Below are positions 37,011-49,827 of a stretch of DNA of 64,000 bases, in pieces. Under the pieces are notes generated by a model. That model saw nothing but the letters and a program-made list of their open reading frames with translations, did no database searches and had not been told where the DNA came from. The DNA is from Rallus limicola. Lineage: Eukaryota > Chordata > Aves > Gruiformes > Rallidae. Positions within the stretch are counted from its first letter, which is position 1, and each line of letters begins with the position of its first letter. The translations under genes and the position numbers were made by a program. Where the stretch lies: assembly GCA_022605955.1 (NCBI GenBank), contig JAKCOZ010000060.1:1572501-1636500 (forward strand). Direction: 5' to 3'.

Positions 37011-39524
37011 TTACAGCAAGGCGTAGTTTCAGTATGATTTCTTTGTCAGTTAATATTGTGCACTAATTATTCATAAAGGACCTGAGACATCAGTTAGATA
37101 TACATTTAAATTAAAAGATGAAAGGCTAAGAGCATATTTTATGAACAGGAAAACTGAAACTTTATCCTTCTCTTGTGATTTTATCCTTGAAAAATAGAGA
37201 TTCAATTATTTATAAGCTCTATAACAAATATTTTGGAAGAGCAAACCATTGCTGCGGTAAGAAAGGAAACAGAAGCAAAATAAACACAATTATGTTACAA
37301 TTCAAGGAACTAATCTGACAGATGCTGAGTGAATTCTGAGTAAAACTGAATGTCCTAAGGACTTATTGGACAGGACTTGAAGTTGTTTACCACAGTGAAA
37401 GATCAGAAGCCAAAAATATCCTAAACCTTTTTTTTAAAAAAAAAAACAAAACTGAATGGGCAAAAGTTTTACATTGAACCCCAAAACTTTCACTTTAATC
37501 AAGTGCTCAGCTGTATGTACTTGAAAGGGGGAGTTCAAGGGTAACTCAAAAATTCTGATTTTAAGTCTATTCCTTACAGAGTTCTTGGCTATTAAAAGCG
37601 TGGAGAAAACAAACCAGAACCTGTATTGTGGTCTCAATTTGCAATATGCAAAAAATTATGCCTTATCAAAGCCTTGGAGGGAGGTGAGAGAAGCAATAAA
37701 TCCATTGATAAGATTTCAGGTGAGTGCATGCCTTCTGATTCACAGATAGCTTCGGCCTGTTTAGTGACTAGCATTGATTTGCTTGTGGTTTAAGTGCTGA
37801 TATTTAATTCAGAGCTTAAACGTCAATTAAACAATAACTGACAATCCACTAGTGATGTTTTGATTATTAAACCGAAACATATTGTGAATACTAAGAAACT
37901 AGGAACATAAGTACCATATAAAGGAGGTAAAAGAAAGGAATGAATCTACATTTGTCCTCCACGCTAGTTGCTCTCTGATTTGTAGGCACTTTTCCAATAA
38001 GCCTAATATTCCATCAAACATATCCAATCTAATATAGCTGAGAATATTTTTGAAGGGAGAAGGCTGGGTATTGATTATCGTCTGCTGTAATGCTGTAACC
38101 CACTGAGACAAAACATTGCTGGGAAACAATAAGAGCTGGAGGGCACCTGGCTTGGGCAGGGAAAAAAGGAGAGGCACACTTTCTTGCTGATATCTGATTT
38201 AAATTGACCACTTAAAAGCAGTGTTTTGGACGTGCTTTTTTGGTAGGAAGTGTGAAAGAGCTCTGGGGAGGTTAGGGGAGGTGGAAAGAGAGAACAAATG
38301 TCTCTAACGCTCAGTGAGGGTGAATGTGTTGTAACCAGTATAGTAAATATAAATAGTTCCAAATAATTTCATTGCATCTGAAAGATGAGCTTCTATAAAT
38401 ACCTACTTGACCAGCTGAAATTATATTAAAATACTACACTTAGTGATAAGAAGCTTATTGATGAAAATGTCTTTTTCTTTTTTAATCAACTCAAATTCAT
38501 ACATCCCTCTATATGCCCCCTAAAACTGGGAAAGAGTAGAAATCGTTCTTTATTTGTGTGTGGTATACTGTGTTCTGGAAAGATGTATGTTTGTATAAAT
38601 TGACATAAAATATGGATACCAAAGCAAATAGTTAAAATTGAGTATTTTGATGCAGCTTTTAGAAATATTCAAAACCTATTCAGATCAAAATAAGCATTTG
38701 TTCTGCCCTAGAAGTTTGTTACCATGGAGCTGATGTTTTTAATAATATTTAAAATCTACAGTCTTTTCTTTTTTTTTTCCCACTTCTTTCCTTTTCACTG
38801 CTCACTCTGGACTGTACATGTTCAATGCCCTGAAATTCCCACTGATGTGAAGTGTGCCAGACTAGGCTAAATTGCAGAAAAGGACACTCACAGGAGGGGC
38901 ATAACAAGGCGCACGATTGTCTAAACTGCTCCTAATTGCTCAGCAGATAGAGTGGAGCTATCTTTCAGTGCACAAAAACACATTTTAGCTCCAGCACATC
39001 TGATCTCTTCTTGCCTCTAGCCTCTGTCAGGGAGATTTGCTAACTATATCCCACGGGAAAAGTCACATGAGTTTGACTCAACTCCAGCTCTGACAACTGG
39101 GATTCCCTGCAGTCGCAATTGCTGTCGCTCAAGTCCAGCGTTCTGTCTGCCCCGAAGAAAAGATTCACATCTTGCAGGAGGAGTATGAAAATTGCTGACT
39201 GATTAAGTCCAAACCTTAAATGGTACCCAGAGAGCTGGTTAGCAATGCAAAGCAAGTGATAATGCATACATCAAATACACGTGCATTTACCCTATTATTT
39301 CTGATGGGCCACTAAAGGTAGAATGGAAACACGGGTTTCTAACAAAGGAAAGCCAGCACCTCCAAATCTTAGTCACCTTTTCTAGGCAACAATTTATTTA
39401 GGTCCTTGATTAGAATCACTAATTAAACAGTTGCACACCACGGAGATCTGTCAGAGTAAGACTAAAGTTTGTCGCTAATTGTGCAGTGGCACATTCACAA
39501 ATGAAGTTGACAATGGGAAGTAAA

Positions 39525-39567
39525 AGAAAAGTTAGCATCATAATTAAGAAAAGTTAGCATCATAATT
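39525..39567 (+). repeat. 22-bp tandem duplication
   Basis: AGAAAAGTTAGCATCATAAT followed by TA is repeated once, with only the final base differing. It looks like a recent local duplication inside otherwise unique sequence. Confidence 0.9.
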
Positions 39568-40135
39568 CGGGTGGAATCCATTTCAGCCCTAGGAATGGTC
39601 CGTGCAGGGAGGTAATCTCTGCCTTTCTATTAATTTCTTTATATTTCTCTGGAACATTCCGTATTTTGTTCCAACGCAATAGCCACCCAGAGCTCCCCAA
39701 TCATCAATTCATAAGATTCATAATTTCTTCACTTATTTTTTTTGTACAGCACATCTTTTAACCCTTTTGAAGTAACCAGGTAACCGTATACATCTTTTCT
39801 AGAACCCACAAGTTTATGGCATGAGGTTGGGTTTTTTTAAACCGAATTAATAGGAATGTGCCCAGAATTTTGCTGCAGCCATAAACCAGGCACTTCTATT
39901 AACTCTGTGTTTCAAACCGTGATTTGTATAATACATAGCTTTTCAGATCTTTCCAGATTTCAATTGTGTAACATCAGTCCTTAAGTGACTCTACAGTACT
40001 GTCTGCTGCAGCTGTTAGGATCATTGGGATTTCAAATATCTTTCCATATTAAAGTAAGGAAAAGATTTAAAGGGGAAAAAAAAAAAAAACCCTTGGCCTA
40101 ATTAAGAAGAGTGAACTAGATTTAACGATGAACAA

Positions 40136-40141
40136 TTTATT
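40136..40141 (-). terminator. Possible polyadenylation signal AATAAA, minus strand
   Basis: Read on the minus strand this is AATAAA, about 257 bp beyond the stop codon of the candidate exon at 40398-40577. A run of T residues follows some 45 bp later (minus-strand reading of the A-run at 40077-40090). It is relevant only if that exon is real, because the hexamer is common in AT-rich DNA. Confidence 0.2.
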
Positions 40142-40397
40142 GGCAGTTAATAGAGCTCATACATGGTAGCCAGGAGCTAGATAATTTATCATTAAAAAGA
40201 ATCTCCATTACACGTAAAATCCCTTTTCTCTTGATACAGTTAGCAACTGCACTTCACAATTACCATTTTTATAAGCCTGATTCACTGGCAAATGAAGCTG
40301 TATTTCACAGAGTAGCAGCAAAACTTGTAGTGTAGGTGCTGTGAATATTTAAATATGCAGGATTCAAGTTCTTTGTCGAACAGTTTATGTACTCGTC

Positions 40398-40577
40398 TTA
40401 AGTCAACGCTTCCATGCAACCATGACCTTGATTCCCAAGGCCTCGTAGTTCAGCCTCCAGTAACTTCTTTATCTGTCTGGAAAGCTCCTTAAAATGCTTC
40501 TGGTTGGTGGAGTCAATAAAGTGCATGGTAGGAAACACTCTGTGAGCACCCAAGTAAGCCTCAGATGTTTCAGCATC
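40398..40577 (-). CDS. Candidate terminal coding exon, unknown protein
   Basis: Not recognised. The frame is open on the minus strand from about 40745 to a TAA at 40398-40400. It reads well as protein from GAT at 40577 onwards, ending with an amphipathic stretch containing HFKELSRQIKKLLEAELR. By hand count, first codon positions are G-rich and second positions are AT-rich, the usual coding pattern. Third positions are about half G/C. A possible acceptor (TTGTTCAAGCACAG) precedes 40577, and that choice would give phase 0. The same frame has an ATG at 40608-40610. An AATAAA lies 257 bp downstream. It could equally be a pseudogene fragment or chance; there is no homology evidence. Confidence 0.22.
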   Translation of the reverse strand, partial: DAETSEAYLGAHRVFPTMHFIDSTNQKHFKELSRQIKKLLEAELRGLGNQGHGCMEALT

Positions 40578-40579
40578 CT

Positions 40580-41330
40580 GTGCTTGAACAAGAGGCAAAC
40601 TGCTGCTCATGATATTGAAGTAGCAACCCCCAGCAAGAGGAAGGGAGCTGTGTTCTTGGGAATCAGGGTGGGTTATAAGCAGAATTAATTTGTCCTCTTT
40701 TTTTGGCCTTTGTGAGTCAGAAGTGGAGAAGCTTGTGCTCTACACCTTAGTTACCGAGATGTTTGAATGCAGATGTGTCAACATCGCCCAGTCTAAACCT
40801 GCAAGGCTGCTTGTTGACAGCTGTGAGGAGCCAGACCTGAGCCTTTCTTTTTGGCATGTGGGTGCTGGGAACACGATTTCCAACCACTGTAGGTGACAGA
40901 ATCACAAAGACTTTTTGGTGATTCATCAGATGGCCCTTTTCCCAGTGAGTTATACTCAGCTAATGACCCAGCATGGTGTTGAATTCCAGTCTGAATAATT
41001 GTATTCATTTTCATATATCTGTAGCCTAGCTTTCCCTGCACTTTTCGCCCATCCCAGAAGTGGCCAGGTCTCAGTTGTCAAAAGCTTTGGATGAGCTTCA
41101 CAAAACACTTCTGGATCTTTCAATATCAGAGGAAATACATAGATAAGGGCATAGGATATTTCCCACTGGAATATCTGCTCCGCTCCTGCAAAACTGATGC
41201 CTTACTGGATCCACTGGCTGTATCTCATGGGTTTATTTTCATAAGGTAAAAACTGTTGAAACTGGAAAGTCGAAGCATTAGCTCACTAAACCATCTACTG
41301 TCCTCATGAATAGGAACTGAAAATATAAAC
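40580..41330. other. Unique noncoding DNA
   Basis: No repeat or gene is recognised apart from the minus-strand open frame running in from the candidate exon at 40.4 kb, which extends to about 40745. Confidence 0.45.
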
Positions 41331-41333
41331 TGT

Positions 41334-41616
41334 CATGAGGGCATGTAGCAGTAGGACAAGGGGTGATGGTTTTGAACTAGAAGAGGGGAGATTTAAGTTG
41401 GATGTTAGGAAAAAGTTCTTCAATACGAGGGTGGTAGATCACTGGCACAGGTTAGCCAAAGAGGTGGTGAAGGCCCCATCCTTGGAGATATCCATGGTCC
41501 GGCTTGATGGGGCTCTGAGAGACCTGATCTAGTGATGTCCCTGCTCACTGCAGAGGGGTGGGACTAGATGGCCTTTAAAGGTCCTTTCCAACACAACACA
41601 TTCTATGATTCTGTGA
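41334..41616 (+). mobile_element. CR1 LINE, 5'-truncated, 3' end
   Basis: This is a 5'-truncated plus-strand copy that keeps the last part of ORF2 and the 3' terminus. The residual frame from 41335 encodes GDGFELEEGRFKLDVRKKFF and then RLDGALRDLI, the conserved CR1 C-terminal pattern. The DNA ends with the GGTCCTTTCCAACACAACAC block and the terminal 8-bp repeats ATTCTATG/ATTCTGTG at 41600-41616. The largely open frame and well-kept ends mark it as relatively young. It is a short dead copy, unable to mobilise itself. Confidence 0.95.
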
Positions 41617-41619
41617 TAA

Positions 41620-44600
41620 ACAGGGTGGTTTCTCTGGGGACAGAAAAGATTAAGAGAATGTCTCTTGTCCCTTCCCCAGATAAGCATTCCAGTTTTCCTA
41701 GCTTGAAAATCAACAAACCTTTTGGTATTTGTTGAGATAAGGATGTATCTCTTTACAGAAACTTGCAGCCCCATCATGGTTTCTCCAAGCATTGTTCATC
41801 TCTGGCTGAGGAAGACGACAATTCCACTCTCCAGTAAGGTAACCTACGCAAAACAGTATTGAAAGCAGAAGCTTTTTTATTTGGACTTTCGGAGGCAATG
41901 CTGAGGACAGCAGCATAACCCCTGAATTTGATGAGTAGAAGCCCCTTCCTCCACTCACAGAGAATGGGAGAAAATGGCCTATGTTGGAGAAAACTGCATT
42001 TACTGATAAACACACATTGCCTCCCCTTGAACATTGCTCCAGTATTTCTTGAAGGAGATTTGAGGCACCTTGAAAGCCATTCAGCCAGAGGACATGCAAC
42101 ACCTGTTCTTAAACTGTTCCTCTGCTTCTCTTTCTCCTTCTGGTTTCTTTCAAGCAAATCTTTGACATCTGAAAGTGCCAATGTGCGTTCAGCACTATGA
42201 GCTGGTGGCAGGAGAGATAACAGCCCAAAGCAGTGAGTGACCCGATCTATTTTTGAGAGTTCCAAAACCAAAAGAACAAGTTCTTAAGATCATCTGAAAG
42301 CTCTCCTGTGGCTACCTGAGTTCTTGTTTGCCTAGAGAGCACTGGAATCTGGCAACTTCAGCAGAAGTAACCTGGTGCCATGAAAGGACAAAGGGAACCT
42401 TTGCACGACTGCATCAAGAAGGCTGACAGAAGGTGGGTAGAAATTCCCGTGCAGAGAGAAACAGCAAGCTAAGAGAGTTTTTTAATCCCATCTGATAGAA
42501 AGAGTAAAACACACCTGCCCAGTGCTGGGCATTGGTCCCTAATACGAATGGAGGGGTATAGATGCAATGCGGTCCTTCTTGCAGATCTCCAGGTTCACAG
42601 CACCTTCACTGCCACCTTATTTTTTCAGCATATAAAATAAGCACAAGAAGAGCAGAAGTTCCTTGGGCCACCTGAGCACACGGGGCACCTCACCAAGTGG
42701 CACACACTTCACTGTTGGTAAGGTCTCAGGTTAGTGTCTCCTTAACACAACTGTTCATCTTTCAAAGATGAGGGTGAGGCACCCTCTCTGATGGGAGATA
42801 CATCTGACCTACAGCCCTGTGATGACAGTGTGTGGTAAGAGATGTGAACCACTGCTGTGACTTTTACAAAATCCCCTTTCAGACACAGTCACAGATTCAG
42901 TTGATTTACTGTTTGCTGGCCAATGTGGTACAGCATGGTTGACATGAGCCTAATGTACAGTACAAAATAGGGTCCTTCAGGCTGCCTTTGTTGCCCAGCT
43001 CCAGAGCCTTTCTGGCTTGTAACCCCTGTCTCAGCTGCAGCACACAAAATAGACTTCTGAGAGGAGAGCTTAGGTGCTCAGACTTCTAAGCATCTGACAT
43101 GTCACTTTTCTATCAGCTGTTTGGCACTCATAAGGAGGCTTGAATGATTAAATTATATATTAAAGATATTTTCCATTGCAATACTTAATTGAGGGCAAAA
43201 CAATTGTTCTTCAAATTAAAAAGTACCATTTTTCTTCATTTAAGTCCTATCTTTGAAAAATTATTATCTGTCAACAGGCTGTAAGTTGTTTTCAAAGGGT
43301 AACAATTCTAACTTCCTTTGTTATACAATACTGGCAGAATACATATTTTAGAGGTCTAACATAATCAGAGATAATTAATCTCATCAAGGTAACAATGAGA
43401 CAAACAGCTGCATCAGTCTGCGCAGAGATGACTGATGCAACAAATGAGGTGAACACGGGTCAGCCACAAAACCAGCCACCAGCAGCAGCGGCCCATGAAA
43501 ATTCAGAACTCGAAGGACTATTTGAATCTAAATTTTCAAACAGACTGCATTTTCCCTTTTCCTCTGCATTTAAAGATCTCACTCTTTTAATATATAATTT
43601 TACAATAATTTATGAAAATGGAAATCAATGTAGAATGCAATCAATCATTCATACTTCTGAATGAAAACCCAGAAATAGCAATGCTGTTCTGCAACTCTGT
43701 CAAGAACTGCTGCTGACATCATGTTCGTCCTGCCATTCTGATGAACTTTTTGCCTCATCAGCAACTAAAATAAGCTTTTACTTCACAAAAGCTTTACATT
43801 TAATTGTGGGTTTCAGCCATTTATAGGAAGGGAGGGAGGAAATATGACTTGTAAACACATTGCAAGTCTGTGTTAATTCTTTCCTTTGATCCAGCTCAAC
43901 ATTGCCTTCCATGGCAATGGGACAAAGAAAAAAAATTACAATATTAATAATGATAATAATTGATTGATTTTTTTTTTTTTTTTAGTGCCCTAAAATTCAG
44001 GATTCCCTCTCAAAAGTGAGAGTTTAGATTTTTATTTTTTTAAAAATTCCTTTCAGCATTATCCCAACTTAGATCTGTTTTGGAAAAGTCCAGCGTGTTG
44101 TGTTCTGACATTCTTAAACTGGAATACGGTTTATTGTAAATTCAAAAAAAGCTGAGGAGAATTACTGACATTCAACTATTTAATGTTATATCAAACAATT
44201 CACGAGGGAAACCTGTAAATATAATTTTTTCAAAATTTTCACTAAAGATGCAAAGATTTTCTTTTCTCTCAGTTCTTGATTTTTTCTCCAGGTCTCTTAT
44301 CAGCCAGAAATTAATTATTTAACTCATCTCATAGTTAATTGAGCAACAAAGAGGTTTTAATCCCACTAAGTTCCCCAGCACAAAGAGAACGGTGTCATGC
44401 TGAAACCCTACATGAGCAAAACCTACATGCAGCACAGGGCAAGGTGTGACCCTACCAAGTGAGAGACTGGCTGGTAGATACAACAGCCATGGGGTTTTAC
44501 TCATATTTTACACCAAGGAGTGGTATAATTTTCAGGCAGCTTCCACTTTGGTGGCTTTTAAGTGATTTTAAGGAAATCACAGTTAAGCAAGAGACAAGCT

Positions 44601-45356
44601 CTACCCAGTGTGAACGCGTGGAACAAATCTCATAATAAAGCAACTCTTTTAAACAATAGTAGTCTCTCCTTGGGTGTACCCTGTGAGTCTGAAGCTAATA
44701 ACGATTTTCCACTGGCAGGGAGGTGTTTTGAGTCAGGCCCCACATGTTAGAGAGAAAATCAGAGCCTGAGCTGTTCAGGAAAAAGCAGTCTGCCTTGAAA
44801 AGTAGTGCACTCACATATTGAGAAATGCTTTAATCCTTTCACAGTTTGCTTGGACTCACGCCATTTCATTTCACTTAAGAAAATCTACCATTGGATAGAT
44901 GGTGCTCATATAAACAAAAGTTTTTTTGTTTTCTTTTCCTGCATATTACTATTGATCCTTTTCATTCACAATTTTCAAATCGTTTTAGTCAAGTAAATTG
45001 CTTTGAACAGTCCAAATTTTCCTGGTATTTCTTCTGGTCCACAGAGATTTGGCTGATCAATTCTTCATAAGATCAGTGTCTTGCCCTAACTGATTTCCAA
45101 CTCTCTATATATTAGGTTAGTGAATGCCAAAAAAAGAAACATTCACAAAACTGCTTTGTTGATGGTCTCAGTTCAGGAGGTTGACAGAATGAAGATGTGA
45201 TGCAAACTTCCAGTCTTACTCTATCAAAGTAAGCAAATATATCTGCCTTTGATGAATGCCTTGACGATATGATAGCAAAACACCTGTCATTATTATCAGA
45301 TAATTCTTACATAAAAGAAGTCTTCTTGGGAAAGGAGAAAATAATGGTATTATTAA

Positions 45357-45388
<32 letters not shown>

Positions 45389-45595
45389 CAATTAGCTAAC
45401 TATGACTCTAAATACCAAGCCCAGGTATATAAAAAGTGCTAGCAGAAAAATTTCTATTAAACATATCAGCTTCCATCTAGAGTTGTTCAGTTTTCAAAGC
45501 CTTGGTCAAAAAATCTTCAGTTATGTAAACACAAGTGAATTCAAAGAGAGAACAAAGTAAGGAATTGTATTTATAGCAGGATCACTGGCAAACTA
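41620..45595. other. Unique noncoding DNA
   Basis: No interspersed repeat is recognised. The longest ordinary frame of the window, 165 codons on the minus strand (41774-42271), lies in a locally GC-richer part and has no domain I know. T-rich runs occur at 43970-43984, and a (TA)n repeat lies at 45357-45381. The part 43140-43290 looks like conserved noncoding DNA by texture only. Confidence 0.5.
45357..45381. repeat. (AT)n microsatellite
   Basis: Pure AT dinucleotides flanked by A/T-rich DNA. Confidence 0.95.
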
Positions 45596-45600
45596 TTGCA

Positions 45601-46003
45601 GAATCATAGAATCACAGAATCACTAGTTTGGAAAAGACCTTTGAGATCATCTAGTCCAACTGTTCCTGTCCTCTACTAACCATATCCCTGAGCACCTCCT
45701 CTACAGTCTTTTAAACACCTCCATGAATAGTGACTCAACCCCTTCCCTGGGCAGCCTGTTTCAGTGCCCAATAACCCTTTCTGGAAAGAACTTTTTCCTA
45801 ACATCTGATCTGACCCTGCCCTGACACAGCTTGAGGCCATTTCCCCTTGTCCTGTCGCCTGTCACTTGGGTGAAGAGACCATCACCCAGTTCTCTGCACC
45901 CTCCTGTCAGGTCAGTGTGGCAGGGAATAGGTCTCTTCTCAGCCTCCTCTTCTTCATGCCTAACAACCCCAGTTCCCTCAGCTGCCTCTCATAAGTTTTA
46001 CAA
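45601..46003 (-). mobile_element. CR1 LINE, 5'-truncated, minus orientation
   Basis: The plus strand begins with tandem GAATCATAGAATCACAGAAT, the reverse complement of the CR1 terminal repeats. A degraded GGTTGGAAGGGACC-type block reads TTTGGAAAAGACCTTTGAGA. CATCTAGTCCAACTGTTCCT follows, then GGGCAGCCTGTTTCAGTGCC and the AACTTTTTCCTAACATCTGA block. A further 5' part reaches TCTCTTCTCAGCCTCCTCTT. It is about 400 bp long. The plus-strand frame at 45831-46139 is antisense to the element and not a gene. Confidence 0.95.
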
Positions 46004-46009
46004 CTATAG

Positions 46010-49000
46010 ATTGAAAAAGAAAATAAATCTGCTAGATCTTTACAGGGAATTTTCTATCTTCTCCCATTTTCCAAAGAAGAAGACCAGCTTTAACTGCTGT
46101 AGTATCTTCATTGTATTGATTCCTTGTAAAATAGTGTAATGGTTTGGAGGCCAAATATTCAGTTTATTTAAAAAATAATCTTAATAGAAAAAAATATTAT
46201 TTGCCACAGAGAAGAGAAGAGCAGCTTAAGATGGCATCTGGCCACTGTGAATGGCTAGCCAATTTCTTCTCTAGCACCATTGTTAGACGTGTGACACATG
46301 TATTACACACTGGCCAAGGAGAAAATATATATTTTGCCACACTCCATGATCACAGAGAAAACCAGACTTCAAAATGGGGAAAGCTCTGAAGTGGATAGCT
46401 GTGCTTGGAGTTTGAATATTCACCCCCAGAAGGGAGATAGCTATATTGAAAGCAGGGAGATACCAAAGCCATCATATCCAAATGAGCATCTGGTCTGCTT
46501 CCTCCATCCTCTTTGTGAGAGTCTGGAAATCAAACATGCTGAGACAATAAAACTTCTCATTCTATCAGCTTCTGTATAGGAAAGCTGAAACCTTTCAGCA
46601 TGAAGGAGAATAATGAGTGGATCAAAGGGTGACCTGTTAGGAACAGGATGGAAATACAAGACACGTATCACACAGATGAAGTCTCGCTATGTAAACTTTC
46701 ACTGTACTTTGCTGTCATGAACTGGCCTGCTGCACAGCACAGGTTCCAGGCAAAGCTTTTGATGTGAATCGTCTCTCTGAGACTTGTACACAGTGGCCAT
46801 CTGCTGAAAAAGAAGAAAAAAGAAAAATAAAATAAAATAATTACATTCGTTTGTGCACATGCATTGAGGATCTGCAAAGCTCAGGCTTGGCAAGCACCTA
46901 TTGCTGAATTCACCCAAATTTTTGGTGAGCAGATCTGTAGAGAGCTCTGCATTCTCTCTTAACTGTCAATTACTGCTTTCAGCTAATGCCTTTTGGACAG
47001 TGTCTTGCACAGTGAACAGCCAGGGATGAAACAGCTATCTGTGCCTGTGTAGGGTCACGATAAAGGGAAAAGTGAGCAACTGTGGTTATCCCACAGTAAT
47101 TGGGCCATTTACCAAGGGTGATGCATCGTGCCACCGAGTTTTATTCTCAGACTTTTCATCAGCAACTCATCGTCAGTGGCATGAAAGGCTGAAAGTAAAA
47201 GAATCATTATGTCTTACTCCACAGCCAAAAAGAGATGATAAGTCAGCAGAACAAGCCCAGTCCCTCGCTCTAGCCTATGCAGAAAATGAACGTGAATATT
47301 GCAAAGGACATCTGTCAGAACTTCCTCAGTCTCCTTTTGAAAGAACAGCTCAAAATAAGTGGCACCTGGTAGCTTCAAGAGATCATTTCTTGTGCAGGCC
47401 ACTAGCAATCACTCTCCTTACAGAAGCTATACTATCCTGACACAATATTTTAATGTCAGAAGGAGGCATTAAAAGTCACCAACAGTAACAATGCCAAGGT
47501 TTACCCCATACATGAAAAGAGGAGACTGTGATTCCCAACTCCAAGGAAGGTACAGGGGGTTCATAAGACGCACTGGATAAAGCTCAGGCTGAGAAATCCA
47601 TACCCATCACTAGCAGAAATGTCTTGGCTACCATGGAGGTGCAGCTCCAGACTGTCATTCTCTATGTACAACAAAAACATTGTGAAAACAGCATAATTAA
47701 TTATATTAGCTTTGCCTATTGCCTACTTGTCTATCTGTTACTCCAGCTGGAGGAAACTGATGCATAAGGGACCTCCTTTCATAACTGTGTGCCTTCTTGA
47801 GAGTATCGCTGAACTGTGTTTCAACTTCGTTCAGCTCTCCACCAACGGCTGCAAAAAATAGATTTTCATCCTTTCCAAATGCTGACCTCGGGTTTCTGAC
47901 TCTGCCAAAAACTTTCACCAGTTTTCTGTAGCACTTGGGGTCGTTTTGCATTATGTCCATTCAAAGTTGTGAATAACAAAGATACGTCGTCTTGCTTTTG
48001 GGTCCACTGGATGCTCAAGATGTTCAGGTCACAACTGGGTGATATTATACAGATTCTTCAGTATAACTCAGTAAGCCATCCAACAGAGACCAAACATAGC
48101 CATGACTTTAGCACAGCCTGATAGCCTTGCAGCTGCGTTCTTCTTCTCAGTTTTAATACAAATTGTGGATCAGAAAAATGGAGGGGGGCGGGGGGAAGGC
48201 AGGGAGTGGGAATTATGCCACTAATTCCTGAACTAGCCAATCTCTTGGTTTGCTCTTTGGGCCACTAGTGCCTGCTTTTTTTACTGTTTCTGAAGTTATC
48301 TATAAAAACATGCAAAATAATCCTAACTCTGACACGACCATCCACATCTGCTTCCACTAGAATGAAAACCTCTCTAGGAATCAATGAGGCGCACACAGAG
48401 GGTCTAATTAAATCCCTATGCCATTTCCTTTGAAACTGTCAAACTGCAGTTCTTATCTTGTATTCATTCACCCCCAGTCGTGGTGTGGTAATTTTAGCAG
48501 GGGTGTACTTAAGCAGTGAGACAGGGCAGCATGACAGTCATGCTGAGATCGCACCATACGTTGAATTGTTAGATTGAAAACTGGAGACCGGGGACACCAG
48601 ACAGGGAAGAAGTTCTCATGCACGTAAAAGGAATAGCTATGTGCCTGAAGGGTATTACAAATTGGCCCTGTGTGTCAGTGCTCGGGGAAGAAGCTGAAGT
48701 CATAGAGGAAAATTAAAACGAGTAACATGAGTTTGATATATTTTATACCAGCGTAAGAACTTCAGGCTACAGGAGTGTCCACACTGGAGTGGAGGTACAC
48801 CCAAGCCTGTTACCTGCTCTCCATCAGTGATGGGAAGTAGCTCTGTGGATGGATGGTAGAGATGAGCGCATGGCCAAGGCTTCCCTGAGTACTTCTGCAA
48901 CTGGTGATGAAGACTCAGAAGTGGTAGAGCATCCTTGAAATTAGTAGCCCTGACCCTAACACCTGTTTACAATGCATCAATGTAAAAGAAATGCTCCTGA

Positions 49001-49825
49001 ATTTTTTGAGACTAATAAATCACCAATTTGAGATAATTCAGTCTTGTTTTGAGTTTACATAGAAAATTGGCACAGAAGCACGAGCTCACTTCTTCATTTC
49101 AGCTTTTGAGGAGCACCCCTCTGCTGACTCTGCTCCACAAGTTTCTTTGCCATTGATGTACGCTCACAGCACCATAACCACGTTGCTTTTTTTTTTTTAA
49201 TGAACTTAATGTTACACAGACAGAAGCATTGAATTTGGGGGTTTCCCCACCACCACTACCACCACCCTTTCAGGCAGATTGTTTATCATTTCCCCGTGCA
49301 ATATAAACACTGAGAATGTGTCTTTTACAGTCTTTCCCCCAGTAAGCAGATGTGGACATAACCAGTTTCTGTAGCATCAGAAGCACATCTGTGGCTATTC
49401 TTTTATCTGTTGCTCATGAATCCAGGTGCCTCTGGAGAACAGCCTGCTTCTATTGATTGCCTTGCTTTGAATTACTTGTTTTACAGTTTTTATCAGGAAC
49501 TTTTGCAGGGATCTGTATACAACCATGAACTGCTTTCTTATAACATCAAGAGGTCATGAATTGAAGTGTATTAAATAACATTCATAAGCTGCTGTCACCT
49601 GTTTTGAATGCTCTTAGGGTACCGTATAAAGTAACCAGTAAATGATCTAACCATGTGCCAAAACTGTAAAGCAAATACCATATCATAAGGACTTGGAAAT
49701 TTATTTCTGTATATTTTACTGTGATGGCCAAGTGCTAGGAAATTGGTTTTAGAGATAGAACCTATGCCATAAAATTCCTAGGATGAGCAAGACTGCAATT
49801 TTCTATTTGCAATGCTCATTCAAGT
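46010..49825. other. Unique noncoding DNA
   Basis: No recognised gene or interspersed repeat. Contains an A-rich tract at 46804-46842 and a G-rich stretch at 48180-48206. A 122-codon frame opening with GTG (47072-47440 plus) has no recognisable domain. Confidence 0.5.
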
Positions 49826-49827
49826 AA

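Larger units (their letters stand above)
36016..40135. other. Repeat-poor block with several candidate conserved noncoding elements
   Basis: Over 4 kb without any recognised interspersed repeat. Sub-blocks at 36990-37260, 37730-37880 and 39380-39780 are AT-rich, even in texture and dense in homeodomain-like (TAATTA, CAATTA) and SOX-like (ACAAT) cores. A perfect inverted repeat lies at 36991-37010 and a 22-bp tandem duplication at 39525-39567. No gene is recognised. Function is inferred from texture and would need cross-species alignment. Confidence 0.4.

Noticed and set aside
41774..42271. 165-codon minus-strand frame, longest outside simple repeats
   Set aside because: No recognisable domain, an overlapping 130-codon frame in another phase of the same strand, and a locally GC-richer composition that makes stops rarer. 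No splice or start context stood out.
45831..46139. 102-codon plus-strand frame
   Set aside because: Its first two thirds are antisense to the CR1 copy at 45.6-46.0 kb.
47072..47440. 122-codon plus-strand frame opening with GTG
   Set aside because: No ATG at the start, no domain recognised, and no splice pair that stands out.
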